A stretch of DNA of 60,878 nt from Clostridium lacusfryxellense (GTDB taxonomy: Bacteria > Bacillota > Clostridia > Clostridiales > Clostridiaceae): assembly GCF_018861735.1 (NCBI RefSeq), contig NZ_JAHLEB010000027.1:1-60878 (forward strand). Reading direction: 5' to 3'. The position numbers and the translations under genes were made by a program. Under the pieces are notes generated by a model. The model was not told the DNA's origin and made no database searches. It saw only the letters and a program-made list of their open reading frames with translations. Shown here piece by piece: positions 20,422 through 29,472 of this stretch (its first letter is position 1; each line of letters opens with the position of its first letter).

Positions 20422-21492
20422 ATGGTAAAATTTATAACGGATAACCGAAGAAAAATCGTGGCAGGACTCGTGGCAGTGACAACGATTACAGGCTTAACTG
20501 TTTTTATGAGTTTCATAAAAAAGGATATTACAGTAGTTGTAGATGGTAACCCCACTAAACTAGTAACTTATCAGAAAACCTTTGGCAGTGCATTAAAAAA
20601 ATCCAATATAAATATAGACTTAAAAGATACAGTAAATAAATCTTTAAATTCAAAAATAGATAACAACGATATTATAACTATAAACCGCGCTGTAAATCTT
20701 AAAGTCTTTGTAGACAACAAGGAACTTAATGTAAAATCTTCTAAAAAAGATATATCTTTATTGCTTGCCTCACAAAATATATCAATAAATACCTTTGATA
20801 AGGTTTCACCATCAATAAACAGCAAATTATCTAGTGGCATGTCCATTACAATAACTAGAGTTAAAAAAGAAACAATTAATCAATCAAAACCTGTAGATTT
20901 TAAAACAGTTATTAAGAAAGATTCAAAAATATTAAAATCTAAAACCAATGTTTCTCAAAATGGAATAAAGGGTGAAAAAACTATTACTACTGATATTACC
21001 TACGAGAATGGAAAAGAAGTAAATAGAAAAGTTGTTAAAGAGACATTAGTTAAAGAGCCTAAGAATAAAATTATAGTTCAAGGCACTATGCCAGCTGTAA
21101 CCTTATCAAGAGGAGGCACTACAAAAGCAGTTAATGTAAAGTTAACTTCAAAAGCTTCCCCAAACAGAGGTACAATAACAGCCGCTCCAAATTCTTCTGG
21201 TAAAACTCTTTATGTAAAAGCAACCGCTTATTATGCATTCAATGGTCCAAACAATACCTACACAGCATCTGGAGCAAGAGCAGTACGGAATCCAAGTGGT
21301 TTTAGTACAATTGCTGTAGACCCATCTGTAATTCCTCTTGGAACAAGATTATATGTTGAAGGTTATGGTAATGCTATCGCAGCTGATAAAGGTTCTAGTG
21401 TAAAAGGAAATTATATAGATTGCTTTTTTGATACAAAGCAAGAAGCTATTAGCTTTGGTGTTAGACGCCTAAAGGTGCAAATTCTAAATTAA
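20422..21492 (+). CDS. Cell-wall-associated protein with DUF348, G5 and 3D domains (YabE-like)
   Basis: 356 residues. A membrane anchor or signal segment is at about residues 12-32. Then come two DUF348 repeats (about 35-80 and 90-140), a G5 domain (about 155-215) and a C-terminal 3D domain (about 268-356). The 3D domain has its conserved aspartates in VDPSVIPLG, ADKGSS and DCFFDT. This is the architecture of YabE/Rpf-like proteins thought to cleave peptidoglycan during growth or revival. The start at 20422 is chosen because AGGAG lies 9 bases before it; an ATG at 20413 abuts the SD. It stands alone between its structured leader and a terminator. Confidence 0.88.
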   Translation: MVKFITDNRRKIVAGLVAVTTITGLTVFMSFIKKDITVVVDGNPTKLVTYQKTFGSALKKSNINIDLKDTVNKSLNSKIDNNDIITINRAVNLKVFVDNKELNVKSSKKDISLLLASQNISINTFDKVSPSINSKLSSGMSITITRVKKETINQSKPVDFKTVIKKDSKILKSKTNVSQNGIKGEKTITTDITYENGKEVNRKVVKETLVKEPKNKIIVQGTMPAVTLSRGGTTKAVNVKLTSKASPNRGTITAAPNSSGKTLYVKATAYYAFNGPNNTYTASGARAVRNPSGFSTIAVDPSVIPLGTRLYVEGYGNAIAADKGSSVKGNYIDCFFDTKQEAISFGVRRLKVQILN

Positions 21493-21535
21493 GTTAATTA
21501 AATTGTATATGATTAAATATAATATTAATAAACTG

Positions 21536-21570
21536 GGAACTGCTACAGAGATTATTTCTGTAGTAGTTCC
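21536..21570 (+). terminator. Terminator of the G5/3D gene
   Basis: GGAACTGCTACAG pairs with CTGTAGTAGTTCC (one G-U), followed by a T-rich tail. Confidence 0.85.
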
Positions 21571-21651
21571 TATTTCTTTACATGTATAATTTTGAATATA
21601 TTTGATAATTATGTTATCCTAATAGTAAATTGAATCTAAGGGGGTAATAAT

Positions 21652-22542
21652 GTGTCATTAACTGTATCATCCGTAATAAAAAAATATGGTAAAAAAACCG
21701 TTGTAGACAACCTTTCCTTTAAAATCGAAACGCCAGGTGTATTCGGTTTACTTGGGACAAATGGAGCAGGAAAAACCACCACGATAAGAATGATCCTAGG
21801 AATTCTCGAAAAAAATGCTGGAACTATTTCGTGGAATGGTCAACCTGTTACAAGAGAAAGTGTAAAATTCGGTTATTTACCTGAAGAGAGAGGATTATAT
21901 CCTAAATCTAAGATAGTCGATCAATTATCATATTTTGGAAAGCTGCGAGGTATGGACGGTAAGTCAGTAAAAAAAGTCATAAACTACTGGGTTGATCGGC
22001 TAAAGGTATCTGAATACTTAAACTCTACAGCAGAACAATTGTCTAAAGGTAATCAGCAAAAAATACAATTAATAACAGCACTTATACACGACCCTGAATT
22101 AATAGTTATGGATGAACCCCTAAGTGGACTCGATCCAGTTAATGCTGATTTATTCAAAAGTGTTATTTATGAATTAATAGAAAAGGAGAAATTTATTATA
22201 ATGTCTAGTCATCACATGCAATCAATTGAAGACTATTGTCAAGATCTCGTAATATTAAAAAACGGAGAAACTGTTTTAAACGGTAATTTAAAGGAGATAA
22301 AAGCTAGTTATGGAAGAACAAATCTTACTGTGAACACTCAAGATGATATTGATGTACTTATAAAAGAGCATGACATAAAACTTATATCAAAAAATGCTAC
22401 TGGTTACGAGCTTAAAATTAAATCTGATCAACAAGCATACAGACTTCTTGAAAAGATTATAGCTTTAAAAATAAGACTAGATAAATTTGAAATTCGTGAA
22501 CCAACTCTCCATGAAATATTTATTGAAAAGGTAGGTGAATAA
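21652..22542 (+). CDS. ABC transporter ATP-binding protein (NatA/YhaQ type)
   Basis: 296-residue ATPase subunit. It has Walker A LGTNGAGKTT near residue 35, signature QLSKGNQQKIQLI near 133, Walker B LIVMDEPLSGLDP near 152, and the switch histidine in SSHHM. The C-terminal 80 residues form the DUF4162 type extension. The start is GTG at 21652, because the overlapping ATG at 21650 runs into a stop; GGGGGT is the SD. The permease gene begins 2 bases after the stop. Members of this type include NatAB (sodium export) and YhaQP; the substrate here is unknown. Confidence 0.9.
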   Translation: MSLTVSSVIKKYGKKTVVDNLSFKIETPGVFGLLGTNGAGKTTTIRMILGILEKNAGTISWNGQPVTRESVKFGYLPEERGLYPKSKIVDQLSYFGKLRGMDGKSVKKVINYWVDRLKVSEYLNSTAEQLSKGNQQKIQLITALIHDPELIVMDEPLSGLDPVNADLFKSVIYELIEKEKFIIMSSHHMQSIEDYCQDLVILKNGETVLNGNLKEIKASYGRTNLTVNTQDDIDVLIKEHDIKLISKNATGYELKIKSDQQAYRLLEKIIALKIRLDKFEIREPTLHEIFIEKVGE

Positions 22543-22544
22543 AA

Positions 22545-23807
22545 ATGAAAGGATTTTTCACTGTTTTAGCATATACATTTAAAGAAAATTCCAGAAAGAA
22601 ATCGTTTATTATTTCAACTATAATTACACTTATTTTAACCATTGCCCTTGTTAGCATGCCGGCAATAATAAAAAGCTTTGATAAAGCCGATACAAATAAA
22701 TCGGAGCAAGGGTCTAAATCAGGCGAAAATAAGGGCCTTATTTTTGTAATCGATTCAAAAAATATTTTAGATGGAAATATAAATAAACTTAGTTCAGCTT
22801 TTAAAGAATACAAATTCAAGTCAGAAACTGATGTCAATATAGTTAACCTAAAAAACAAAGTAAAAAACGAAAAAAATAATACCCTTATAATTCTAGATGA
22901 GAAAAATGGAGTGCCTACCTTTAATTATATAGTTAAACAGGCTGGTGACGGGCTAGATCCTTCTGAAGTAAGCCGAGTTATCAAAAGCAACTTTGTAACC
23001 GATTTATTAACGGAATCTAATGTACCAGATAATATATCGAAAATGGTGTTAAGTGATATATCCTTTAACACTCAAGAACTAGGAAAAGGAAAAGCTATTG
23101 GCTATATATCAAGTATGATTATAAGTATATTACTTTTCTTTTCGATTTATTATTATGGTTATGGGGTAGCTATGTCTGTAGCTTCTGAGAAAACCTCAAG
23201 AGTAATGGAACTTCTTGTAACATCAACAAAACCATCAATAATAATTCTTGGGAAAAGTGCTGCTATGGGTCTACTTGGACTAATTCAACTAGTCATGGTA
23301 GTATGCACAGCTCTACTAACATTTAAATTAACTTTCCCTGAAAATTTTAAAATAGCCGGTCAAGTGCTTGATTTTTCTAATTTCACCCCCTTTAGCATTG
23401 TAATGATTGCACTATACTTTATATTAGGTTATTCCCTGTATGCTATGATGAATGCCGTTGCTGGTGCTACTGTTAGTAAGGCCGAAGATGTTAATTCAGC
23501 TCTTATGCCTATATCTATGATATCTATGGTGGCATTCTATATGGGATACTTTTCACTTACAGTACCAAATGCGACTGTAGCCATAGTATCATCTATCATC
23601 CCATTTTCAGCACCTTTTTCCATGCCTTCTAGAATTTTAGCTACAGATGTTCCTGCTTGGCAGATTGTTGCTTCTGTCTTCTCTTTATTAATAACAATAA
23701 CATCCATAGCTTGGATATCCATAAAAATATACTCTGCTGCTATCCTTCATTATGGCAGCCGTCTAAAAATGAAGGATTTACTAAAAATGTCACATAAAAA
23801 TAAATAA
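22545..23807 (+). CDS. ABC-2 type transporter permease (NatB/YhaP type)
   Basis: 420-residue permease. The first helix is at about residues 22-42. A 140-residue extracellular domain follows, then five helices from about 185 onward, as in NatB. It is partner of the ATPase gene directly upstream, with 2-base spacing and SD AGGTGAATAAAA. No terminator is obvious after it before the preQ1-riboswitch promoter at 23836. Confidence 0.9.
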   Translation: MKGFFTVLAYTFKENSRKKSFIISTIITLILTIALVSMPAIIKSFDKADTNKSEQGSKSGENKGLIFVIDSKNILDGNINKLSSAFKEYKFKSETDVNIVNLKNKVKNEKNNTLIILDEKNGVPTFNYIVKQAGDGLDPSEVSRVIKSNFVTDLLTESNVPDNISKMVLSDISFNTQELGKGKAIGYISSMIISILLFFSIYYYGYGVAMSVASEKTSRVMELLVTSTKPSIIILGKSAAMGLLGLIQLVMVVCTALLTFKLTFPENFKIAGQVLDFSNFTPFSIVMIALYFILGYSLYAMMNAVAGATVSKAEDVNSALMPISMISMVAFYMGYFSLTVPNATVAIVSSIIPFSAPFSMPSRILATDVPAWQIVASVFSLLITITSIAWISIKIYSAAILHYGSRLKMKDLLKMSHKNK

Positions 23808-23835
23808 TATAATAGTTAATATACCATTTTAATAT

Positions 23836-23864
23836 TTGACATATCAAGTACCATATAGTAAACT
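23836..23864 (+). promoter_or_regulatory. Promoter of the preQ1-regulated dehydratase-like operon
   Basis: Consensus TTGACA at 23836-23841 and TAAACT at 23859-23864, 17-bp spacing. The queD promoter at 27486 has the same -35, spacing and similar flanks, showing that promoter and riboswitch were duplicated together. Confidence 0.7.
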
Positions 23865-23886
23865 TTATGAATATAAAACTTAAATA

Positions 23887-23958
23887 AGACAGTTCTAAAC
23901 CATCCTGTCTATAAACAAAACTAGGACGTTAAGGGCGTTTTACGCCCTTTTTTATTTT
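23887..23958 (+). promoter_or_regulatory. PreQ1-I riboswitch with expression-platform terminator
   Basis: The aptamer spans 23887-23925. P1 is AGACAG (23887-23892) with CTGTCT (23905-23910), the loop is TTCTAAACCATC, and the A-rich tail ATAAACAAAACTAGG forms the pseudoknot typical of the class. An intrinsic terminator follows at 23931-23958 (AAGGGCG/CGCCCTT, loop TTTTA, long T-run), immediately before the AGGAGG of the downstream gene. Ligand binding would turn expression off. The 3' part (TAGGAC) can also pair with GTTCTA in the loop region. Confidence 0.85.
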
Positions 23959-23974
23959 TTTAGGAGGACTTACA

Positions 23975-24985
23975 ATGTCAAAAATCGGATTAACAACTAC
24001 TGTGCCAGTAGAGGTTCTCATTGCTGCAGGTTATACCCCTGTAGATTTAAATAATATTTTTATAACCTCAAGTGACTATCTGAAATATATTGATATTGCA
24101 GAAAGAGACGGTTTTCCAAGAAGCTTATGCACTTGGATAAAAGGAATTTACGGAGCATGTTTGCAAAACGGAATTAAAGAAATAGTTGGAGTAGTTGAAG
24201 GTGAATGTTCTAATACAAAAGTTCTCATTGAAGTACTTGAACTCAGAGGAATAAAAGTTTATCCATTTTCTTTTCCGCACTCCCATAAATCCCAGGATGT
24301 AGAACACGAAATCAATAAGTTTATGAATGTTTTTAATGTAACACACGAAGAAGTTGAAATAGTTAGAAAAAATTTAAATAAAACCCGTGCACTGACTAAA
24401 GAAATTGATGAATTAACCTATATACATAATAAAGCTACAGGCTTTGAAAATCATTTATATCAAGTAAGTTCCAGTGATTTTAATGGAGATTTAGCTGCCT
24501 TTGAAGTTGACCTTGAAAAAGTTATTAAAGACATAAAAAATAGAGAACCGATAAATAGAAAACTTAGACTTGGATATATAGGTGTACCTCCTATGACATG
24601 CGACATATATGAATTCGTTGAAAATCTTAATGCAAATTTTGTATACAATGAAGTTCAAAGAGAATTTGCTTTTCCAAGAGCTGATAAAGCTCTAAACATT
24701 TATCAGCAATATTATGACTACACTTATCCTTATGATACTGCATTTAGAATTAAAGAATTAAAAAAACAAATTAAAGAGCGAAAACTCGATGGTATAATTC
24801 ATTACACTCAAGCATTTTGTTATAGGGCCGTGGCTGACATTGTTTTAAAAGAAAAACTTGATATCCCAATATTAAATATTGAAGGTGACAAATTGAATAT
24901 TTTAGATGCAAGAACAAAACTTAGGTTAGAGGCCTATCTCGATATGTTATTAGACTTAAAGGAGGCCAAAACATGCGAGTCTTAG
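23975..24985 (+). CDS. 2-hydroxyacyl-CoA dehydratase D-component-like iron-sulfur protein under preQ1 control
   Basis: 336-residue member of the HgdB/BcrB (COG1775) family, a little shorter than usual. Family landmarks are C52 in PRSLCTWIKG, C78 in VVEGECSNTK, the GVPPMTCDIYEF segment near 203-213, and C282 in YTQAFCYRA followed by PILNIEGD. The three conserved cysteines (52, 78, 282) fit cluster ligands; C62 and C209 are extra. In this family an ATP-driven activase injects low-potential electrons. Here the activase gene overlaps by 13 bases. There is no second dehydratase subunit, CoA-transferase or acyl-CoA gene nearby, so a fermentative dehydratase role is unlikely. The preQ1 riboswitch points instead to queuosine metabolism (inference). 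Confidence 0.85.
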   Translation: MSKIGLTTTVPVEVLIAAGYTPVDLNNIFITSSDYLKYIDIAERDGFPRSLCTWIKGIYGACLQNGIKEIVGVVEGECSNTKVLIEVLELRGIKVYPFSFPHSHKSQDVEHEINKFMNVFNVTHEEVEIVRKNLNKTRALTKEIDELTYIHNKATGFENHLYQVSSSDFNGDLAAFEVDLEKVIKDIKNREPINRKLRLGYIGVPPMTCDIYEFVENLNANFVYNEVQREFAFPRADKALNIYQQYYDYTYPYDTAFRIKELKKQIKERKLDGIIHYTQAFCYRAVADIVLKEKLDIPILNIEGDKLNILDARTKLRLEAYLDMLLDLKEAKTCES

Positions 24986-25731
24986 GTATTGACCTTGGAA
25001 GTCGTGAAGTTAAAATAGTTTTAATGGAAGATAATAAAATAATACAAAAAAAGAAAGTGAGTACCATGAGCTTTTACAGGAATTACTGTAACTATGATGG
25101 TAAGATAGTCGTTGATTTAGACAAACTTGATATTAATCAAGTTGATAAAGCTGTGTCTACAGGATATGGTAAAAACAACACTGATTTATCACTTTTTTCT
25201 CCAATAAACGAGATAAAAGCTCATGTGTATGGAGGCTTTTATCAAACAGATTTAAAAGATTTCATACTTTTAGATGTAGGCGGTCAAGATGTTAAGGTTG
25301 TTAAAGTGGAAAAAGGAATCACAACAGACCTAGAACTTAATGAGAAATGCGCTGCTTCATGTGGTAGATATTTAGAGAATATGGCAAATGTGCTTGAAGT
25401 ATCCCTTGATGATATGAGCAGACATCATGAAAACCCTATTGAACTTAACTCAACCTGCGCAGTTTTTTCTGAGTCGGAGCTAATTGGTAAAATTGCTGAA
25501 GGAGTAAGTATAGAAAGCTTATGTGCTAGTGTTAACTACTCTCTATACAAAAGACTTCAACCACTACTGTGCAAATTCAAAGGTAAAAAATTAGTTTTAA
25601 CTGGTGGAGTTGCTAACAATTACGCAATAAAATATTTTCTTGAAAAAGATTATGATGAAATAGTTGCAATAAAGGAGCCACAATTCAATGGTGCCATTGG
25701 TTGTTGTTATTACGGCAGTACGTTTTTATAA
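24973..25731 (+). CDS. Acyl-CoA dehydratase activase-like ATPase (BadF/BadG/BcrA/HgdC family)
   Basis: 252-residue ASKHA-fold ATPase. Nucleotide motifs are GIDLGSREVK (5-14), STGYGKN (62-68), DVGGQDVKVV (101-110) and LTGGVANN (209-216). The inter-subunit [4Fe-4S] ligands of activases are kept: C126 in NEKCAASCGR and C162 in NSTCAVFSESE. An extra C130 replaces the usual Gly/Thr region. It would hydrolyse ATP to drive one electron into the partner protein encoded upstream. GGAGG inside the upstream gene, 7 bases before the ATG, and the 13-base overlap show tight coupling. A strong terminator ends the two-gene unit. Confidence 0.9.
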   Translation: MRVLGIDLGSREVKIVLMEDNKIIQKKKVSTMSFYRNYCNYDGKIVVDLDKLDINQVDKAVSTGYGKNNTDLSLFSPINEIKAHVYGGFYQTDLKDFILLDVGGQDVKVVKVEKGITTDLELNEKCAASCGRYLENMANVLEVSLDDMSRHHENPIELNSTCAVFSESELIGKIAEGVSIESLCASVNYSLYKRLQPLLCKFKGKKLVLTGGVANNYAIKYFLEKDYDEIVAIKEPQFNGAIGCCYYGSTFL

Positions 25732-25750
25732 GTCTTCCTTCTTTATAATC

Positions 25751-25790
25751 ATGAAAGCCCAATCTATCATTTTATAGATTGGGCTTTCAT
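25751..25790. terminator. Bidirectional terminator, activase / DUF1846 gene
   Basis: A perfect 17-bp stem (25751-25767 with 25774-25790, 6-nt loop) with A-rich and T-rich flanks, between convergent genes. Confidence 0.9.
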
Positions 25791-25820
25791 TTTATTTGTT
25801 TTTTGTAAAATTTCTAATAA

Positions 25821-27329
25821 TTAATTATTATAGTAAAGACTTTCAGTTGCATATTCTGCATCACAAGTAATATCTATACCAAGTTTTCTAAAAGTTTGTT
25901 CGTCATTCGTACTTATAATTGTAGTTGAGTGAGCTTGGCACCCTTTTAGCATTATTAACTTATCCATAGCTACCTTTGCTATTGGATTTGTAGCGGCACA
26001 TATACTAAGAGCAATTAGCACATTTTCACAATCTAAAGCTGGTTTCTTACTACCTAACGTTTGTGATTTTAGTTTTATTATTGGTTCAAGTATGACTGGA
26101 GAAATAAGATGAATTTCGTCATCTATATTTGCAAAATATTTAACAGCATTTAAAATTATAGCAGCTGTTGCATCCATTATATCTGAGCTTTTACTAGTTA
26201 ATATTGTTCCATCTTCAAGTTCTATCGCTAAGGTCGGGCAATTTTCATTTTTACTAGAACATTGCTTTAAGGCTACTGAACGTTCTCTTGCAGGGATAAC
26301 AACTTTCCTATCTTGCTGTTTTAAATTAAGTTCCTCCATAAGAAGTTTTACCCTATTAAAAGTTTCTTTATCTATGTAGCCTTTTTTATACTCACATCCT
26401 GTTTTAAAATACCTTCTTATTATCTCTTGCCTAGAAGCTTCTTTAATAACATCATCATCTATAATACCAAAACCTACTCTATTAACACCCATATCTGTTG
26501 GAGATTTATAAATAGCTTCTTCCTTAGTTATTCTTTCTATAATTCTCCTAAGTACAGGAAATGTTTCAATATCACGATTATAGTTTACAGATATCTTATT
26601 ATAAGCATCAAAATGGAATGAATCCAACATATTTATATCGTTAAGATCTGCTGTTGCAGCCTCATATGCTATATTTAGAGGATGCTTTAATGGAATATTC
26701 CATACTGGGAAAGTTTCAAACTTTGAATAACCAGCTGCTCTGCCCTGCTTATGTTCATGATAAAGTTGACTAAGACAAGTAGCAAGTTTTCCACTTCCTG
26801 GTCCTGGTGCTGTTACAACAACAATAGATTTTGTTGTTGTGATATATGGATTTTCACCATACCCTTCATCACTTACAATTGCATCCACATCTGTAGGATA
26901 CCCTTTTGTTGCCCTATGTTTATATACTTTTATACCTCTACGCTCTAGCTTATTTATAAAAATCGTGGTTGCTGGTTGACCATCATATCTGGTAATCACA
27001 ACACTATTTACATCAAGCTCATATTCACGTAAATCATCGATTAATCTTAAAACATCAACATCATACGTGATTCCAAAATCTCCTCTTATTTTATTTCTTT
27101 CAATATCTCCTGAATATACGCAAATAATGACCTCAACTTTTTCTTTTAATTTATGTAGTAGCTTAATCTTTGCATTTTCATCAAATCCAGGTAAAACTCT
27201 TTTTGCATGGAGGTCGTTAAAAAGCTTACCTCCAAATTCTAAATATAATTTATCATAATTATTAACTCTTTCTAATATAAACTTTGATTGCTCCTCTAAA
27301 TATTTCTTTTGATCAAATCCTATCTTCAT
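25821..27329 (-). CDS. DUF1846 family protein
   Basis: 502 residues, the usual length for DUF1846, a conserved cytoplasmic family of unknown function common in Firmicutes. It has the family-typical start [19 protein letters not shown] and a glycine-rich loop [19 protein letters not shown] near residue 175 that could bind a nucleotide or phosphate. No other catalytic motif is recognised. It lies between the two preQ1-regulated units but on the opposite strand. SD GAGGAG precedes the ATG. It shares the divergent intergenic region with queD, without any riboswitch on its own side. Confidence 0.85.
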   Translation of the reverse strand: MKIGFDQKKYLEEQSKFILERVNNYDKLYLEFGGKLFNDLHAKRVLPGFDENAKIKLLHKLKEKVEVIICVYSGDIERNKIRGDFGITYDVDVLRLIDDLREYELDVNSVVITRYDGQPATTIFINKLERRGIKVYKHRATKGYPTDVDAIVSDEGYGENPYITTTKSIVVVTAPGPGSGKLATCLSQLYHEHKQGRAAGYSKFETFPVWNIPLKHPLNIAYEAATADLNDINMLDSFHFDAYNKISVNYNRDIETFPVLRRIIERITKEEAIYKSPTDMGVNRVGFGIIDDDVIKEASRQEIIRRYFKTGCEYKKGYIDKETFNRVKLLMEELNLKQQDRKVVIPARERSVALKQCSSKNENCPTLAIELEDGTILTSKSSDIMDATAAIILNAVKYFANIDDEIHLISPVILEPIIKLKSQTLGSKKPALDCENVLIALSICAATNPIAKVAMDKLIMLKGCQAHSTTIISTNDEQTFRKLGIDITCDAEYATESLYYNN

Positions 27330-27485
27330 TTTTTCTCCTCACTACAATATTTATTTTATATACATTTTATGATCAATTTTTATTCATAAATTTTATTAAT
27401 AAATAAACTTTTACAACTTCATATTATTACACAATTTTAGTATAAAGTAAACTATTCCTGCAATTCCCTAAAATTCACTTATCAT

Positions 27486-27514
27486 TTGACATACATCATA
27501 ACTTATAGTAAAAT
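27486..27514 (+). promoter_or_regulatory. queD operon promoter
   Basis: TTGACA at 27486-27491 and TAAAAT at 27509-27514, 17-bp spacing. The 156 bases to its left, up to the DUF1846 start, show no other clear signal. Confidence 0.7.
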
Positions 27515-27538
27515 TAGTAATTATAATAAAACCTAATA

Positions 27539-27638
27539 AGACAGTTCTAAACCATCCTGTCTATAAACAAAACTAGGACGTAACTACCGTTTTAGGTAGC
27601 TTTTTTTGTTAATGGGGTGGATAGCGCCCTTTTTTATT
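27539..27638 (+). promoter_or_regulatory. PreQ1-I riboswitch of the queuosine operon, with terminator and a second hairpin
   Basis: The aptamer at 27539-27577 (AGACAG/CTGTCT helix, TTCTAAACCATC loop, A-rich tail) is base-for-base the same as the one at 23887. The terminator at 27582-27607 keeps the loop GTTTTA but has a different stem (CTACC/GGTAG) before TTTTTTT. A further GGGG...GCGCCC followed by TTTTTTATTT at 27614-27638 resembles the tail of the other leader's terminator and may be a second terminator. It controls queD-queE-folE-queC, the expected regulon of this riboswitch. Confidence 0.88.
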
Positions 27639-27725
27639 TGTAAAAAATTATATAATATAAAAACTAATGATGATTTCTATAGAAGTGTTAATTAAATTAG
27701 CATAAAATTTAAGGGAGCGTGACAC

Positions 27726-28157
27726 ATGTATATTTTAAAATCAGAACACAGCTTTGACAGCGCACATTTTCTTTCTGGTTATGAAGGAAAATGTGCATAT
27801 ATTCATGGCCATAGGTGGAAGGTTGAAGTTGAAGTACAATCCGAAACACTGCTTAAAAATGGTCAACTTAGTGGCATGATAGTAGATTTTGGTGATTTAA
27901 AAAAGGATGTTAAAGCTATGGTGGATTTTTACGACCATGCCTTAATTGTAGAAATAGGAAGCATGCGGGATAAAACCTTAAATTGTTTAAATGAAGATGG
28001 ATTTAATATAATTATGGTGGATTTTAGAACAACAGCAGAAAACTTTTCAGCATTTTTCTTTAAATTAATGAAAGATAAAGGTTACAACGTAAGATCAACT
28101 ACTGTTTATGAAACACCTACTAATAGTGCTACATATGAAGAAAGCGAGGCACATTAA
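27726..28157 (+). CDS. queD: 6-carboxy-5,6,7,8-tetrahydropterin synthase
   Basis: 143-residue QueD converting dihydroneopterin triphosphate to carboxytetrahydropterin, the second step to preQ0. Zinc histidines are in FDSAHF and the pair in CAYIHGHRW. The cysteine three residues before HGH is the QueD catalytic cysteine. It is the first gene of the que operon, preceded by AAGGGAG and the preQ1-I riboswitch. The queE start codon follows its stop by one base. Confidence 0.94.
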   Translation: MYILKSEHSFDSAHFLSGYEGKCAYIHGHRWKVEVEVQSETLLKNGQLSGMIVDFGDLKKDVKAMVDFYDHALIVEIGSMRDKTLNCLNEDGFNIIMVDFRTTAENFSAFFFKLMKDKGYNVRSTTVYETPTNSATYEESEAH

Positions 28158-28158
28158 A

Positions 28159-28824
28159 GTGAAATTTAAGGTAGTTGAAAAATTTATAAGTGTTAACGGA
28201 GAGGGTCCCTTATCAGGGCAACTAGTAGTATTTATAAGATTCGCAGGCTGCAATTTAAATTGTAGCTACTGCGATACCACTTGGGCTAACAAAAAAGACG
28301 TTAATTATGATCTTATGTCGTCTGATGATATATATCAGTATATAAAATCTACAGATATTAGAAATGTAACACTTACTGGTGGAGAACCTCTGTTACAAGA
28401 AGGCATTAGAGAACTATTAGAAGTATTGTCAATAGATAGTTTATTGCATGTCGAGATTGAAACTAATGGTAGTGTACTAGTAAATAAATTTTTAAGTATA
28501 GATAATCCACCAAGCTTTACTTTGGATTATAAGTTACCTTCAAGTAATATGGAAAGTAATATGAATTTAGATAACTATGAGTATATGAGTTATAAAGATA
28601 CAGTTAAATTTGTTGCTGGAAGCATAATTGATTTGCAAAAGGCTAAATATATAATAGATAAATATGGGCTTTCATCTAAAACGAATGTCTACATTAGTCC
28701 AGTATTTGGGCAAATTAGCTTAGAAACTATGGTAGAATTTATGAAGAACAATAAAATGAACGGTGTTAATCTTCAAATGCAACTTCATAAAATTATCTGG
28801 GATCCAAATAAGAGAGGTGTTTAA
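28159..28824 (+). CDS. queE: 7-carboxy-7-deazaguanine synthase (radical SAM)
   Basis: About 221 residues. The radical SAM motif is [12 protein letters not shown] (C-x3-C-x2-C) near residue 32, followed by [10 protein letters not shown]. QueE rearranges carboxytetrahydropterin to carboxydeazaguanine. GTG at 28159 is chosen because GCGAGG lies about 9 bases upstream and the protein then begins VKFKVVEKF, where QueE homologues start. ATG at 28135, overlapping queD, is an alternative. It is third-step enzyme of preQ0 synthesis and lies between queD and folE. Confidence 0.93.
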   Translation: MKFKVVEKFISVNGEGPLSGQLVVFIRFAGCNLNCSYCDTTWANKKDVNYDLMSSDDIYQYIKSTDIRNVTLTGGEPLLQEGIRELLEVLSIDSLLHVEIETNGSVLVNKFLSIDNPPSFTLDYKLPSSNMESNMNLDNYEYMSYKDTVKFVAGSIIDLQKAKYIIDKYGLSSKTNVYISPVFGQISLETMVEFMKNNKMNGVNLQMQLHKIIWDPNKRGV

Positions 28825-28828
28825 CATT

Positions 28829-29419
28829 ATGGCAATAGATACAAAAGCAATTGAAGAACATATAAAAGGAATTTTAATAGCTCTAGGTGATGACCCAACA
28901 AGGGAAGGCCTTAAAGATACCCCATCACGCGTAGCTAAAATGTATGAAGAAGTATTTTCTGGAATGTTATATAGCAATGATGAAATTGCACAAATGTTTA
29001 ACACTACATTTGTTGATGACCTAGAAGTTGAAGGTGATAATCTTGATATAGTAATAATGAAAGACATTCAAATATTTAGTTATTGTGAACATCATTTAGC
29101 GCTTATGTACAATATGAAAGTCTCGGTTGCGTATGTACCAACAAAAAAAATTATTGGCTTAAGCAAGATTGCAAGAATAGCTGATATGGTGGGCCGCAGA
29201 CTTCAACTTCAAGAAAGAATAGGAACAGATATTGCAGAAATTATGCAAATAGTAACTGATTCTCCAGATATTGCGGTTATCATAGAAGGTGAACATGCTT
29301 GCATGACAACTCGTGGAATAAAGAAACCAGGCACTAAAACATTGTCAACTACCTATAGAGGAAGATTTAATACTGATGTAATATTAAATAATAAATTAAT
29401 GATGCTCTATAGTAAATAA
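28829..29419 (+). CDS. folE: GTP cyclohydrolase I
   Basis: 196 residues. FolE opens GTP to dihydroneopterin triphosphate, feeding QueD (and folate). The zinc and substrate motif is [10 protein letters not shown] near residue 84, followed by [20 protein letters not shown] and the zinc cysteine in [10 protein letters not shown] near 155. The ATG at 28829 is preceded by AGAGGTG. Lying inside the preQ1-controlled operon, this copy is probably dedicated to queuosine synthesis. Confidence 0.95.
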   Translation: MAIDTKAIEEHIKGILIALGDDPTREGLKDTPSRVAKMYEEVFSGMLYSNDEIAQMFNTTFVDDLEVEGDNLDIVIMKDIQIFSYCEHHLALMYNMKVSVAYVPTKKIIGLSKIARIADMVGRRLQLQERIGTDIAEIMQIVTDSPDIAVIIEGEHACMTTRGIKKPGTKTLSTTYRGRFNTDVILNNKLMMLYSK

Positions 29420-29472
29420 AAGCTCTATACTAAATAAGGACTTTTTACCAAATAAATGGAGGTGTTTAATTT

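Noticed and set aside
23975-25731. Fermentative 2-hydroxyglutaryl- or lactoyl-CoA dehydratase operon
   Set aside because: Only one dehydratase-like subunit plus activase is present, with no CoA-transferase, second subunit or acyl-CoA dehydrogenase, and the control element is a preQ1 riboswitch.
23887-27577. The two identical 40-bp segments as ends of an insertion sequence
   Set aside because: They are direct repeats that fold as preQ1-I aptamers, each with promoter and terminator, and no transposase lies between them.
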